From Orientallactaga sibirica (Eukaryota > Chordata > Mammalia > Rodentia > Dipodidae), in the NCBI GenBank assembly GCA_036365145.1, contig JAEOAD010001413.1, positions 62,001-126,000 on the forward strand: DNA of 64,000 bases. The letters run 5' to 3'. Both the position numbers and the translations under genes were made by a program. The notes beneath the pieces were generated by a model. The model had not been told where the DNA came from. It was given only the letters and a program-made list of their open reading frames with translations, and did not search any database. Shown piece after piece: positions 11,921-23,001 of this stretch (positions are counted from its first letter, which is position 1; each line of letters starts with the position of its first letter).

Positions 11921-13340
11921 TTTCTTTGTCTCTAATAAGTAAATAAAAAAATAAAATAAAAACTTTAAAGAAAAGACAAAAAGAGAAGGAAAGAAAAACT
12001 GAGGGGACCCACAGGCATTTTACCTGCAATGTCTCAGAGCCCCAGGTTTATAGCATGACACACCTACAATTTCCTTTCCTGCGGGGACCATTTTTCATAC
12101 CCCACCAGTTTAGCTTCTTGATATGTACCTCCTCCCTGATGCGGCCCCTGTCACACTCCCCATATCTGAAGCAGGCATCAAGCCAGGGCAGGTCCTGGAG
12201 GGCTGCCAACAGGGAAATAAACCCCAGCCGAAAAAAATGATACTGGTCCAGCTGGCAGTACGGGTCTGAGCCTGTCAGCCAGGGCGCTGCCCGGCCTTCC
12301 CCACCCTTCCACCCACTGGCCAAGTCTGTTCAGATCTATCCCCGAGCTCCAGACCCCATCATGCCTCCTTCTGGCTTGGAGGTCTTCTGAACATCACCTC
12401 CAGGACAGGGCCTGGAGAATCAGGCTGGCCAGGTCTCGGCCTGGCTTTGCTGTAAGGATTTGAAGGATGTCCTGGTTCACAGGGGTATGATCTCATCACA
12501 GAGGGCCATGGCAAGGATGCTCCCAGGCACCCATAATATAAGTGTCATCGCCCTGTCAACCCTGAGAAGAGGTACAATTACTCCTGCTTAACAACCAGGT
12601 ACAGTATGTATCAAAGAAATGACCAGACTTGCTGGAGGAAGTAGGTGGGGCTAGAGACAAGGAAAGCAGACTTAACCCAGACTCAAAGGCAGGGAGGGGC
12701 CAAGCAGAGCCCAAGCTTGAATACAGGTTCGGATTTATGTGTGTGTGGTGTGGGTTTCCCAGGCACACATGTGTTGCAAAGGCCAGAGGAAATCATGAGG
12801 TACCCTCATCTATTGCTTTTTTTTTTTTTTTTTTTTTTGAAGTAGGGTTTCACTCTAGCCGAGGCTGACCTGGAATTCTCAGGGTGGCCTCAAACTCACG
12901 GCGATCCTCCTACCTCTGCCTCCCGCATGCTGGGATTAAAGGCGTGTGCCACCACGCCCACCCTAGCTCTTAATTTCTAAAGGATGTCATGAGCAGCACT
13001 CCCCTGGGTCCAAGTCTGGCCGTGAAGCTTTCTCCTTCAGTGCGTCCTTGTGCTCCCAAGCAGCAGCCCCAACACAGCACACTGAGCACACTTCCCAGCT
13101 CTCTGCAAGTGCTTCTGCCCCATCAGCATAAAGCCAGGGCCAAGGAGGAATGGATTGGGTGGTTGTACCATGTCCTGCTTGCATTTCCTTCCTCTCTGGT
13201 TTCCTGTACCCCGTGGCATAGGTCATTTACCCAGGAGCTCCTTAAACTCTTGTACAGAATGGGATAACCAGGTCAGGCAAGAAGATGGTGCAGGCCCTGA
13301 GCCTGGACCCTCTCCCTGGCCCTTCTGGAGCCCAGGCTGG
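11921..13340 (+). repeat. 1.42-kb tandem duplication, copy 2
   Basis: Nearly identical to 10497-11920, beginning and ending at the same words. The few differences I see are single-base changes and homopolymer-length changes, such as C-run and A-run lengths near 12234 and 12300 and cacatct/catatct near 12163. Divergence is around 1-2 percent by eye. The antisense B1 is present in both copies (here 12818-12966), so it predates the duplication. The join 'cccaggctgg|tttctttgtc' shows no obvious homology. Confidence 0.95.
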
Positions 13341-13530
13341 GACAAAAGTGTACACAGCTGTGGCTGCCAGTCAGAGCCTGCATTTACCATCACTAACCGT
13401 GGTGCCCACATAGACTGATGTGACATTCACAAAGCCCACCAATCACCTCAGTGGGACTCCCCGGAGGAGGGTGGCCCCTCCCACATTGCAGAGTCCTGCC
13501 AAGTCTTCCTAATGGCAACAGCCAAAAAAT

Positions 13531-13785
13531 TCACTCGGGAGGCTAGGTAGGAGGGCGTGGTGAGGCCACCCTTAATCCCAGAGTGAATTCCAGGTCAGCC
13601 TGGACCGGGAGCAAAAACCAAAAGCAGAGGCCCAGAGGAAGTGGAGGATCACCTTTAATCCCAGGCCTCTGGAGGCAGAGGTAGGAGGATCACCATGAGT
13701 TCAAGGCCATCCTGGGACTATGTAGTGAATTCCAGGACATCCTGGGCTAGAGTGAGACCCTACCTTGAAAAACAAAAACAAAACT
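13531..13785 (+). repeat. Shuffled B1 followed by a normal B1
   Basis: 13531-13622 holds B1 segments in the wrong order: 'cactcgggaggct', 'aggtaggagg', 'gcgtggtg', 'aggccaccct', 'taatcccag', 'gtgaattccaggtcagcctgg', 'caaaaaccaaaa'. 13640-13785 is an ordinary sense B1 missing its first bases. The 190 bases before them (13341-13530) are non-repetitive. Confidence 0.7.
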
Positions 13786-13787
13786 TA

Positions 13788-14048
13788 GACTGTGTGTGTT
13801 TATTTTTTGAGGCAGAGTCTCATGCTAGGCCCAGTCCCCCTATTTCACTTTAAGAAGGGCTAGGATTAAAGGTGTGAGCTGTGGGTTTTTGATTTTTTTT
13901 TTTTGTGTGTGTGTGTGTGTGTGTTTAGAGGTAGGGCCTCACAGTAGACCAGGCTGACCTGGAATTCACTTGGTAGTCTCAGGATGGCCTCGAACTCATG
14001 GTGATCCTCCTACCTCTGCCTCCCGAGAGCTGGGATTAAAGCCCGGCC
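13788..14048 (-). repeat. Two antisense B1 pieces with a GT run
   Basis: 13788-13875 is a badly eroded antisense B1. 13920-14048 is a clear one, preceded by a poly-T/(GT)n run at about 13888-13923. The inverted head of the second is truncated ('gggattaaagcccggcc'). Confidence 0.8.
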
Positions 14049-14340
14049 TTTGATGGGTTTTGGTTGATCCCTGTTTGTCTCTACCATCTGAAGCTGGTTG
14101 TCAGGCTAGCAGTAGTAGCAGTATTCATGTCGCTGCTTCCTCTGTAATTTCTCCTGGGCTCAGCAGATGTGGTAGAGATGGTGTGTCTCATGGTGGGCAG
14201 GTCTTCTTGTCTTATGGATGCATCTTGGTTCCCCTGGTCTGTTTACTTCTAGGCAGCTGCCATAAAAAGGCATCTAGCCCTGGTGCTTAAACCCTGTGCA
14301 ACCCCACCTCACAAAGGCCTTTTGTTCTTCTTCTTATTAT
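14049..14340. other. Non-repetitive or unassigned sequence
   Basis: No gene is visible. It sits directly upstream of the antisense LINE-1 3' end and could belong to an older repeat I do not recognise. It contains a short AGT repeat ('agcagtagtagcagta'). Confidence 0.4.
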
Positions 14341-14359
14341 TATTATTCATTTTTATTCT

Positions 14360-14519
14360 ATAATTTTTATTTTATTATTGACAACTTCCATAATTATAGA
14401 CAATGAACCATGATAATTCCCTCACTCCCTGCTTTCCCCTTCACAACTCCACTGTCCATTATATCCCCTCCTCTTCTCAGTCTCTCTTTTATTTATTTAT
14501 TTAATTAATTATGTTTTAA

Positions 14520-14556
<37 letters not shown>

Positions 14557-15012
14557 TGGTCTTCAAGGTAGGTTCTCACTGTATCCCAGGCTGACCTGGA
14601 ATTCACAATGTAATCTCAGGGTGGCCTCGAACTCACAGTGATCCGCCTACCTCCACCCCCAAGTGCTGGGATTAAAGGTTGTGTGCCACCACACCCGGCT
14701 CAGTCTCTCTTTTATTGTGATGTCATCATCTTTTCCTCCTATTATGATGGTCTTGTGTAGGTAGTGTCAGGCACTGTGAGGACATGGATATCCAGGCCAT
14801 TTTGTGTCTGGAAGAATGTATTGTAAGGAGCCCTATCCTTCCTTTGGCTCTTACATTCTTTCTGCCACCTCTTCTGCAATGGACCCTGAGCCTTAGAAGG
14901 TGTGATAAGAGATGTCTCAGTGCTGGACACTCTGTCACTTCTTTCAGCACTATGGTGCCTTCTGAGTCATTTCACAGGTCACCACCATCTGAAAAGAGAA
15001 TTTTTCTCATTT
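14360..15012 (-). mobile_element. LINE-1 3' UTR fragment
   Basis: Words such as 'acttccataattatagacaa', 'tcctattatgatggtcttgt', 'ccaggccattttgtgtctgg' and 'gtgccttctgagtcat' belong, from memory, to the 3' UTR of rodent L1 (Lx-like), read antisense. The T-rich start on + marks the L1 tail. It is 5'-truncated, has no coding region, and is split by an antisense B1 (14552-14700) and an (ATT)n run (14523-14557). Confidence 0.7.
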
Positions 15013-15490
15013 TTGTTTTAGGCTTCACAGGCAAGTGTTTAACCGATAAGCCATCTCCCCAGCCTTTTTTTTGTTTGTTTGTTTTTTGTTTTTTTGAGGT
15101 AGGGTCTCACTCTAGCTCAGGCTGATCGGTAATTCACTATGTAGTTTCAGGCTGGCCTGGAACTCACAGCAATCCTACCTCTGCCTCCCAAGTGATGGGA
15201 TTAAAGGTGGGCTGGAGAGATGGCTTAGTGGTTAAGGAGCTTGCCTGTGAAGCCTGAGGACCCATGTTCCACTCTCCAGATCCCCCATAAGACAGATGCA
15301 CAAAGGTGAGGCAAGTGCAAGGTCGCACATGCCCGCTAAGTGGTGCAAGCATCTGGAGTTCAATTGCAGTGGCTGAGGTCCTGGCATGCAAATTCTGTAT
15401 CTCTCTCCCTCTGTCTCTCTCTCTCTAAAAATAAATAAATAAAATAAAGTTGTTTTTTTTTTTAAAAAAGTCCACCACCACACCCAGCTC
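15013..15490. repeat. Nested SINEs: D inside an antisense B1
   Basis: 15022-15064 is only the inverted head of a D. 15066-15208 begins an antisense B1, which is interrupted at 'gggattaaaggt' by a complete sense D (15209-15468). The last B1 bases ('ccaccaccacacccagctc') resume at about 15472. The D is therefore younger than this B1. Confidence 0.8.
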
Positions 15491-15497
15491 TTCTGAT

Positions 15498-15730
15498 TAT
15501 TTTTTAAAAATAATTTAAATATTTTATTTATTTCTTTGCAAGCAGGAAGATAGAAGAGAGACAGGGCATATCAGGACCTCCAGCTGCTGCAAATAAACTC
15601 CAGATGCATATGTCACTTTGTGTATTTGGCTTTACATGTGCACTGGGGAATCAAACTCTGGTCATGAGGCTCTACAAACAAGTGCCTTAACTGTTGAGCC
15701 ATCTCTCTGGCCTCTTTTTTTTTCTTTTTT

Positions 15731-15786
<56 letters not shown>

Positions 15787-16136
15787 TTTTGAGGTTGGGT
15801 CTCACTTCAGCCCAGGCTGACCTGGAATTCACTCTTGTCTCAGTGTGGCCTTGAACTCACGATGATCCACCTACCTCTGCCTCTCGAGTGCTGGGATTAA
15901 AGGTGTGTGCCACCATGCCTGGCTCCAAATTTACTTTTATTTATTTATTAGAGACAGAGAAAGGGAGAGAGAGAGAGAGAATGGGCGTGCCAGGGCCTCT
16001 AGCCGCTTCTAACGAACTCCAGACGTATGTGCCACCATGTGCATCTGGCTTACGTGGGTACTGGGGAGTTGAGCCTCGAACTGGGGTCCTTAGGCTTCAC
16101 AGGCAAGCTCTTAACTGCTAAACCATTTCTCCAGCC
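15498..16136 (-). repeat. Antisense SINE run with (CTTT)n
   Basis: 15498-15712 is an antisense D. 15716-15788 is a (CTTT)n array, the expanded tail of the antisense B1 at 15789-15924. 15927-16136 is another antisense D. Three in a row on the minus strand is unusual for this window. Confidence 0.85.
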
Positions 16137-16164
16137 CAAAATATTTTTTTAAAAAAGCAAATTT

Positions 16165-16440
16165 GGGGCTGGAGGGATGGCTTAGCAGTTAAGGCGCCTG
16201 CCTGCTAAGCCTAAGAACCCGGTTCCAATCTCCAGGTCCCACGTTTAGCTAGATGCAAAGTGATGCAAGGGCGCAATGCTGAACTTGCCCACAAGGGGTC
16301 GCACACATCTGGATTTCGTTCACAGCAGCTGAGAGACTGCTGGCATGCCCATTCTCTATCTGTCTTCCTCTCCCTCTCTGTCTGTCTCTCTCTGTGTCTC
16401 TCTCCAAAAATAAATAAAATAAAATAAAATAAAACTTTTT
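16165..16440 (+). repeat. Dip-L SINE, sense
   Basis: A long D variant. Its head is 'ggcgcctgcctgctaagcctaagaa'. The B box reads 'ggttccaatctccaggtccc'. It carries an extra block, 'aagtgatgcaagggcgcaat' followed by 'cacaaggggtcgca', and 'cacagcagctgagagactgc' in place of the usual 'gcagtggctggaggc'. Its tail is TC-rich, then AAATAAA repeats. At least eight other copies are in the window. Confidence 0.8.
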
Positions 16441-16505
16441 TAAAAAAAATAAAATTTGGGAAAACTTAGTGGTTTTTTGCAAAAAAAGGAAGATTCCCAA
16501 ATTTG

Positions 16506-18472
16506 GAGCTGGATGTGGCTGGCACATGCCTTTAATCCCTCTGCCTTTCTCTGGAAAGCAGAGCTGGATGTGGTGGCACATGCCTTTAATCCCAGCACTT
16601 GGAAAGCAGAGGTAGGAGGATCGCCAAGTTTGAGGCCACCCTGAGACTACATAGTTAATTCCAGGTCAGCCTGAACCAGAGTGAGACCCTACCTCAAAAC
16701 TCCCTCCCCCCAAAAAAGGAGCAAATTTGGGCTGGAGAGATGGCTTAGCAGTTAAGGAGCATGCCTGCAAAGCCTAAGGACCCAGGTTTGATCCTCCAGG
16801 TCCCATGTAAGCCAGACGCACAAGGTGGCACATACGTCTGGAGTGTGCAGTGGTTAAAGGCCCTGGTGTACCCATTCTTACTCTCTCTCCCTCTGTCTCT
16901 AATAATAAATAACTAAAAATAAATATTTTTTTAAAACCAAAAGAATTTCATTCATATATATATATCTATATATATATATACTTTTTTTTTTTTTTTGGTT
17001 TTTCCAGGTAGGGTCTCACTCTAGCTCAGGCTGACCTGAAATTCATTATGTAGTCTCAGGGTGGCCTTGAACTCATGGTGATCCTCCTACCTCTGCCTCC
17101 CAAATGCTGGGATTAAAGGCATGCGCCACCACACCCAGCTATTAAAAACATTTTTTTTCTTTTCTTTTTAAAAATATTTTATTTTTTATTTGTGTATTTG
17201 AGAAAGTGAGAGATAGATACAGAAATAGGCAGGTAGAGAGAGAATGGGTGCACCAGGGCCTCCAGCCACTGCAAACGAACTCCATATGGGTGCGCCACCT
17301 TGTGCATCTGGCTTACGTGGGTCCTGGAGAATTGAGCCTCGAACCGGGTCCTTAGGCTTCATAGGCAAGTGTTTAACCACTAAGCCATATCTCCAGCCCT
17401 ATTAAAAATATTTTTGGGCTGGAGAAATGGCTTAGTGGTTAAGGCGTTTGCCTGCAAAGCCAAAGGATCCCAGTTTGATTCTCCAGGACCCACATAAGCC
17501 AGATGCACGACGGGCACATGCATCTGGAGTTTGTTTGCAGTGGCTAGAGGCCCTGGCACGCCCATTCTCTCTCTCTCTCTGCTTGCAAATAAATAAATAA
17601 ATAAAAAGTTTAAAAATATTTAAAAAAAAAGAGTTCAAAGCCAACCTTGGCTACATACCAAGTTTGAGGCCAGCCTGGGCTACATGAGACTGCCTAAGAA
17701 AATCCACAAAGAAGCTGGACATGGTGGTGCACGCCTTTAATCCCAGCACTCGGGAGGCAGAGGTAGGAGGATCGCTGTGAGTTTGAGGCCACCCTGAGAC
17801 TACATAGTGAATTCCAGGTCAGCCTGGGCTAGAGTGAGATCCTACCTCGAAAAAAATATATATATATATTTTTAAGCCGGGCATGGTGGCTCACGTCTTT
17901 AATCCCAGTGCTTTGGAGGCAGAGGTAGGAGGATCGTTGTGAGTTCAAGGCCACCCTGAGACTACACAGTGAATTCCAGGTCAGCCTGGACTAGAGTGAA
18001 ACTCTACCTCAGAAAACCAAAAATAAATAAATAAATAAAAATTATTTATTTGCAAGCAGAGACAGAGAAGAGAAGAGAAGAGAAGAGAAGAGAGAGAAGA
18101 GAAGAGAAGAGAAGAAAGACAGAATGGGCACACCAGGGTCTCCAGCCAACTGCAAACCAACTCCAGACGTGTGCACTACTTGGCGTGTGCCACCACATCC
18201 GGTTTGCTTGTTTTTGAGATAGGGTCTTACTCTAGCCCCAACTGACCTGAAACTCACTCTGTAGTCCCTGGCTGACCTGAAACTCACAGCAATCCTTGAT
18301 GCTCCTACCTTGGTCTCCTGAATGATGGGATTAAAGGCATGAGCCACCACACCCAGCACCTTTGTATTTATTTTGTCTTGCTGTGTCGCCCAGGTTGACC
18401 TCAAAATTGTGATCTTCCTCCCTCAGCCTCCCCAGTACTGGGATTACAGTGGGTATCACCTCATCCAGCTCC
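16506..18472. repeat. Mixed SINE cluster
   Basis: 16506-16560 duplicates the 5' part of the B1 at 16562-16715. D+ 16729-16935. (TA)n at about 16956-16980. B1- 16983-17141. D- 17168-17398. D+ 17415-17625. Old B1 17631-17705. B1+ 17714-17855 and 17875-18020. Truncated D- 18038-18180, with a GAAGA array at 18066-18118. B1- 18205-18358. 18368-18472 is an old antisense 7SL-type element. Confidence 0.8.
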
Positions 18473-19205
18473 AACTGTCCTTTTACAGTTGGCTTGAAGA
18501 TTGCTTAACCTTGGCCTTGAACCCCGGGAGTATCCACACAAGTCAGTCCTTCAGCAGAGGTCCTGGGGTGCCAGGGCAATGGACTCTGGGGTGGAGAAAG
18601 CAGGGTTTGGGAGAAGTTATTGATCCCCAGCAAGCAGGTTGAAAGCCCCAAGGGTGCTGAAGACACTGAGCCCAGGCAGGAAGTTTGGGTCCCACCTGTA
18701 CCAAGTGAGGCTTTGAGACTGCCCTTGCAAGATACCCAGGACAGGAAGTGACCACCCTCTGTGCTCTCAAGAAACCCCATCGTGTCCATCTTTGCAAATC
18801 ACTGCCCAGGTTCCAGGCTGTACCAGGCCAAGAGCACAAATGAGGGCCAGAGGTCCCATCCCCACCATGCCATTAGCCAAGATCTTCTCTGTTCCAGGCC
18901 TTATTCTCCAAGAGTCCTCGAGGCTGGTGGAATTTTCCATGGGATGACCTCACTCACCTGGCTGCTTGCCCAGCTCAGCTACTCCAGGGTCTGACAGCAA
19001 AGAACTAAGCACGTGCTCTTTGGCCTGCCCTGGTGCTCCTTTGGGGCAGGAGCACTTGTTCAGGGTGTCCGGTACTACTCACCATGGTCACAGATGGGGG
19101 ACCTGCTAGCTGCCACTCACTCATCAGCTGACTAGATTCTCCTAACTACCTTAGGCCATAAAGAGGCAGTAGGGGATCATTGTATGCGTTTGTGGGCATT
19201 AGCTT
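18473..19205. other. SINE-free non-repetitive block
   Basis: About 730 bases without any recognisable repeat. Open frames of 60-98 codons occur on both strands but overlap one another and show no domain, good start context or splice pattern. I see no gene. It could hold regulatory DNA, as SINE-free blocks of this size are rare here. Confidence 0.5.
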
Positions 19206-20260
19206 CAAATTGCTGATTTCCAATCTCATGTGTCTCAGGTTGGCCTTGAACCTGTTATACACCCAAGAATGATTTTGAACTCCTGATCCTCCAGCTTCCA
19301 CCCCCCCCCCCAAGTGCTGAAATTAACAGGCAAGCACCACCACACTTGGTTTATGCAGTACTGAGGGGGAAGCCAGGGCTCTGTGTATGCTAGGCAAGCA
19401 CTCTGCCAACTGAGCCACACCCACAGCCCCTCCAGCACCCGCCTCTTTTTTTGAAAAAAATTCAAGTCAGGCGTGGTGGCGCACGCCTTTAATCTCAGCA
19501 CTTGGGAGGCAGAGGTAGGAGGATCGCCGTGAGTTCAAGGCCACCCTGAGATTACATAGTGAATTCCAGGTCAGCCTGGGCTAGAGTGAGACTCTACCTC
19601 GAAAAACAAAAATAAATAAATAAATATAAAAAATTAAATTTTATTTATTTATTTAAAAATTTTTATTTTTATTTATTTATTTGAGAGCAACAGAAGAGAG
19701 AGAAAGAGGCAGAGAGAGAGAGAATGGGTGCACCAGGGCTTCCAGCCACTGCAAACAAACTCCAGACATATGCGTCCCCTTGTGCATCTGGCTCACGTGA
19801 GTCCTGGGGAATAGAGCCTTGAACTGGGGTCCTTAGGCTTCACAGGCAAGCGCTTAACCACTAAGTCATCTCTCCAGCCCCCCTTTTTTTTTTTTTAATT
19901 TTCGAGGTAGGGTCTCCCGATAGCCTAGGCTGACCTGCAATTTACACTGTAGCTCCAAGGCTGACCTCCAGCTCACAGCAATCCTCCTATCTCTGCTTCC
20001 CCTAGTGCTGTGATCAAAGGCATGCCACCATCACGCCCAGCTCTTTCTTTGTTTCTTCTTCACAGGGTCTCAGTATGTCGTCCAGGCAGGCCTTGAATTC
20101 ATGATCCTCTTTTCTCAACCTCCCAACTGCTGGGTTACAGGTATATACCACCACACTTCACTTCTCTATCATTTTTGCCATGCTGGGGATTGAACCCACA
20201 GCCTTCAGCGTAGTAGCATATGCCCAACAACTGAGCCTCATCCATAACCTCTAGGTTTTA
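19206..20260. repeat. Old B1-ID composites and younger SINEs
   Basis: 19212-19360 is an old antisense B1, directly followed by an antisense ID (19362-19432, 'gctaggcaagcactctgcca'). 20050-20165 plus 20185-20255 is a second pair of the same build. Between them lie B1+ 19467-19615, D- 19655-19880 and B1- 19882-20043. The repeated B1-then-ID order points to one ancestral composite family. Confidence 0.75.
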
Positions 20261-20423
20261 GTCTTGTCTTTTCATTTACAAAATGAAACAGATTACATGA
20301 ATGCATGTGATATCTTCAGAACATTACCTGGAGTAAACAGCAAGAACCCAGTGAATGCCAGACATTCATTCATCCATTTGTTTATTGTCGTGGGACTGAA
20401 GATTGAACCTCCTAGGCCTTGCA

Positions 20424-20546
20424 CATGATAATCCCAGCACTCAGGAGGCAGAGGTATGAGGAGCAACGTGAGTTCAAGGCCACCCTGAGACTACAGAGTG
20501 AATTCCAGGTCAGCTTGAGCTAGAGTGAGACCCTACCTCGAGAAAC

Positions 20547-20581
<35 letters not shown>

Positions 20582-20762
20582 CTGGAGAGATGGCTTAGTA
20601 GTTAAACACTTGTCTGTGAAGGACCCTGGTTCTAGGCTTGATTCTCCAGGACCCACATAAGCCACATGCACTAGGGGGTACACACATCTGGAATTCGTTT
20701 GCAGTGGCTGGGGGCCCTGGCACGCCCATTCTCTCTCTCTCTCTACCTGCCTATCTCTCTCA

Positions 20763-20805
<43 letters not shown>

Positions 20806-21338
20806 AATGTTTAAAAAATTATTGGGCTGGAGAGATGGCTTAGTGGTTAATCGCTTGCCTGAAAAACCAATGAACCAGGTTCAATTCCCCAGGACCCATG
20901 TAAGCCAGATTCACAAGGTGGTACATGTGTCTGGAGCTTGTTTGCAGTGGCCATTCTCACTCTCTCTCAAATAAATAAAATAAAACAAATAAAAAATATT
21001 TATGAAGCCAGACATGGTGGAACATGTATTTAATCCCACCACTAGGGAGTCAGAGGTAGAGGTAGGAGGATTGCTGAGTTCAAGGTCAGCCTGAGACTGC
21101 ATAGTGAGTTCCAGGTCAGCCTGGGCTAGAGTGAGTCCCTACCTTGAAAAACCCAAAACGAAAAATTTTATTTATGAGAGAGAGAGAGAATATGGCGTTC
21201 CAGGGCCATCTGCTGCTGCAGACAAACTAGACACATGTGCCACTTTATGCATCAGGCTTTACATGAACTGGGGAATCGAACCTGGATCCTTGGGCTTTGC
21301 AAGCAAGCATCTTAACCACTGAGCCATCTCTCCAGTCC
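20424..21338. repeat. SINE cluster
   Basis: B1+ 20424-20540 lacks its first 20 bases and is followed by a long A run. D+ 20580-20815 has an AAAT array. D+ 20824-20995 has lost its centre. B1+ 21007-21155. D- 21162-21338. Confidence 0.8.
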
Positions 21339-21423
21339 CTTTAGTCTTTTTCTAAGGTAGATAGGCTATGGTTATGCCACATACCTAGGATACAATGGAA
21401 TGTGAATTCAAATCTTGAGTTTT

Positions 21424-21462
21424 CACCCAGCATGATGGCACACACCTTTTAAAAAACATGTT

Positions 21463-21510
<48 letters not shown>

Positions 21511-21760
21511 TTATTTGTTTATTTAACAGAGAGAAAGAGGGAGAGAGAGAATGGGCACGCCAGAGCCTCCAGCCATTGCAAATGAACTCCAGACGCATGC
21601 ACCACCTTGTGGCACACACCTTTAATCCCAGCACTGGTGAAGCAGAGGTAGGAGGATCGCTGTGAGTTTGTGGCCAGCCTGGGACTACAGAGTGAATTCC
21701 AGGTCAGCCTGGGCTAGAGGGAGACCCTACCTTGAAAAACCAAACAAGAACAACAACAAT
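21424..21760. repeat. B1 split by an antisense D, with 14-bp target duplication
   Basis: A sense B1 starts at 21424, is interrupted after 'tggcacacaccttt' (21436-21449) and resumes at the same word (21610-21623). The insert is a 5'-truncated antisense D with a long ATTT array. The exact 14-bp duplication proves insertion by target-primed reverse transcription, after the B1. Confidence 0.9.
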
Positions 21761-21824
21761 TTTTTTTTTTTTTTTTTTTTAAGAAAGAAATCTAGGAATG
21801 GGGACATTAGAGTGTCATTCCCGA

Positions 21825-22960
21825 CGTCGTTACAGGCTGACTTCACTAACTGCTGGGAGTGTGAGGACATCTTCACACCCGGGGCCACGTGCACAGCTGC
21901 AGCTGCACAACGCTGACTGATGCTCTGGCTGCGGGAGCGACGTGGGCAGGCCAATGTCCCCAGGACACCAGCTGTGCCGCCCACGCACTGCCTTGGGTCC
22001 AGAGACTCGAGGTAATGGAACCTTCCAGAACCAAGTCACCAAGTACCTTTGGAACCCTCCCAGTGGTGTGGATTTGGGGTGGGTGCAAGGACGCACAGCC
22101 CAGTTTCCCCGCTCGCATAGCTAGGAGCAATGTAGACATCCTGGGGTCGCTGCCACATGGAGATGCGCAGATGGAGAACAGCAAGTGTGGGCAGAACCCA
22201 GGCTGGCGCGTCACCGTTCCTATGACAACCGCCGGGGCATGCGCAGAAGCCCAAGTCAGGTCCAGGGACAACGCCCAAGGAGGTCACTGTGTCCTATTAA
22301 TAGAAGGTTGTTCTGGTAGGAAAGGCAAGGGTGGAGACCCAAGGGAGGGATGAGGATAAAGAAACAGGGCGGGGGAACAAAGCTCCCCCGATAGCCAGAC
22401 GACTGAGTTGGGAAACACGCGGAGAGCAGCGGACCTCCGAGAAGACCGATTCCGAAGCAGGGCTGAAGAGCCCTAGCAACTGGGCGGCCATTGGCGGCCC
22501 GCGAAGGATGCTGGCTTGTGATTGGCTCTCGTCACGCTTACGCCACAGGGCGTGCGCTTCGCCGGGCAGTCCTGCCGGGCTCCCATCCGGGTACCTGAGA
22601 ATGCCGAAAAAGCAACGGGCACACGGAGGCTGCAAATTCCTTCGTTTTAGAGGTGCAGGCGGTTGGGGAGGGAAGGTTCCCGGAGAGAAACCGCGCATGG
22701 AGCTCTCGGATTGATGGGCTCAGGGCGCTGCTGTGCTCCTGGGTCGTGTGGGGTGGGGTGGGGGAACGGCGGGAAGAACAGCTTGCAGAGCCGGTGACGG
22801 CCACCAGGGGTCAGCAGAGGACGGCAGAGGATGGGGTTGTGAGATGGGACACCCGGGGGCTACGCCCAGACCTGAGCCTGGGACGATGGTGAATCCCAAG
22901 CCCAAACCCCAAACCCCTTGAATGCATTCTGTAACCAGATAGGAAAACGGGGTCAGGCTA
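21825..22960. promoter_or_regulatory. CpG-rich SINE-free island, candidate promoter
   Basis: About 1.1 kb without SINEs and rich in CpG, densest at about 22380-22860 (roughly 4-6 CpG per 60 bases). It holds a CRE-like 'cgacgtcg' (21822-21829), an RFX X-box-like 'gttcctatgacaac' (22216-22229), a GC box (22367-22375) and two ATTGG (inverted CCAAT) boxes at 22490 and 22521, 31 bp apart as in NF-Y doublets. A 37-codon frame starts at 22601 with A at -3 (MPKKQRAHGG...). It may be incidental. No gene is known to me between HSPB1 and YWHAG in human. Likely an unannotated RNA promoter or an enhancer-type island. Confidence 0.55.
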
Positions 22961-23001
22961 GTTGTCCATGTTGGGCTCTTGCGTCTTTTTAAAAACACTT
23001 T

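Noticed and set aside
10631..13418. Open frames (up to 136 codons) within the tandem duplication
   Set aside because: Frames differ between copies through homopolymer shifts, several run into an antisense B1, and none has a domain or splice context.
21889..22353. 154-codon frame in the CpG island and overlapping frames on the other strand
   Set aside because: GC-rich DNA readily gives long chance frames; both strands are open, there is no domain, and it ends in low-complexity residues.
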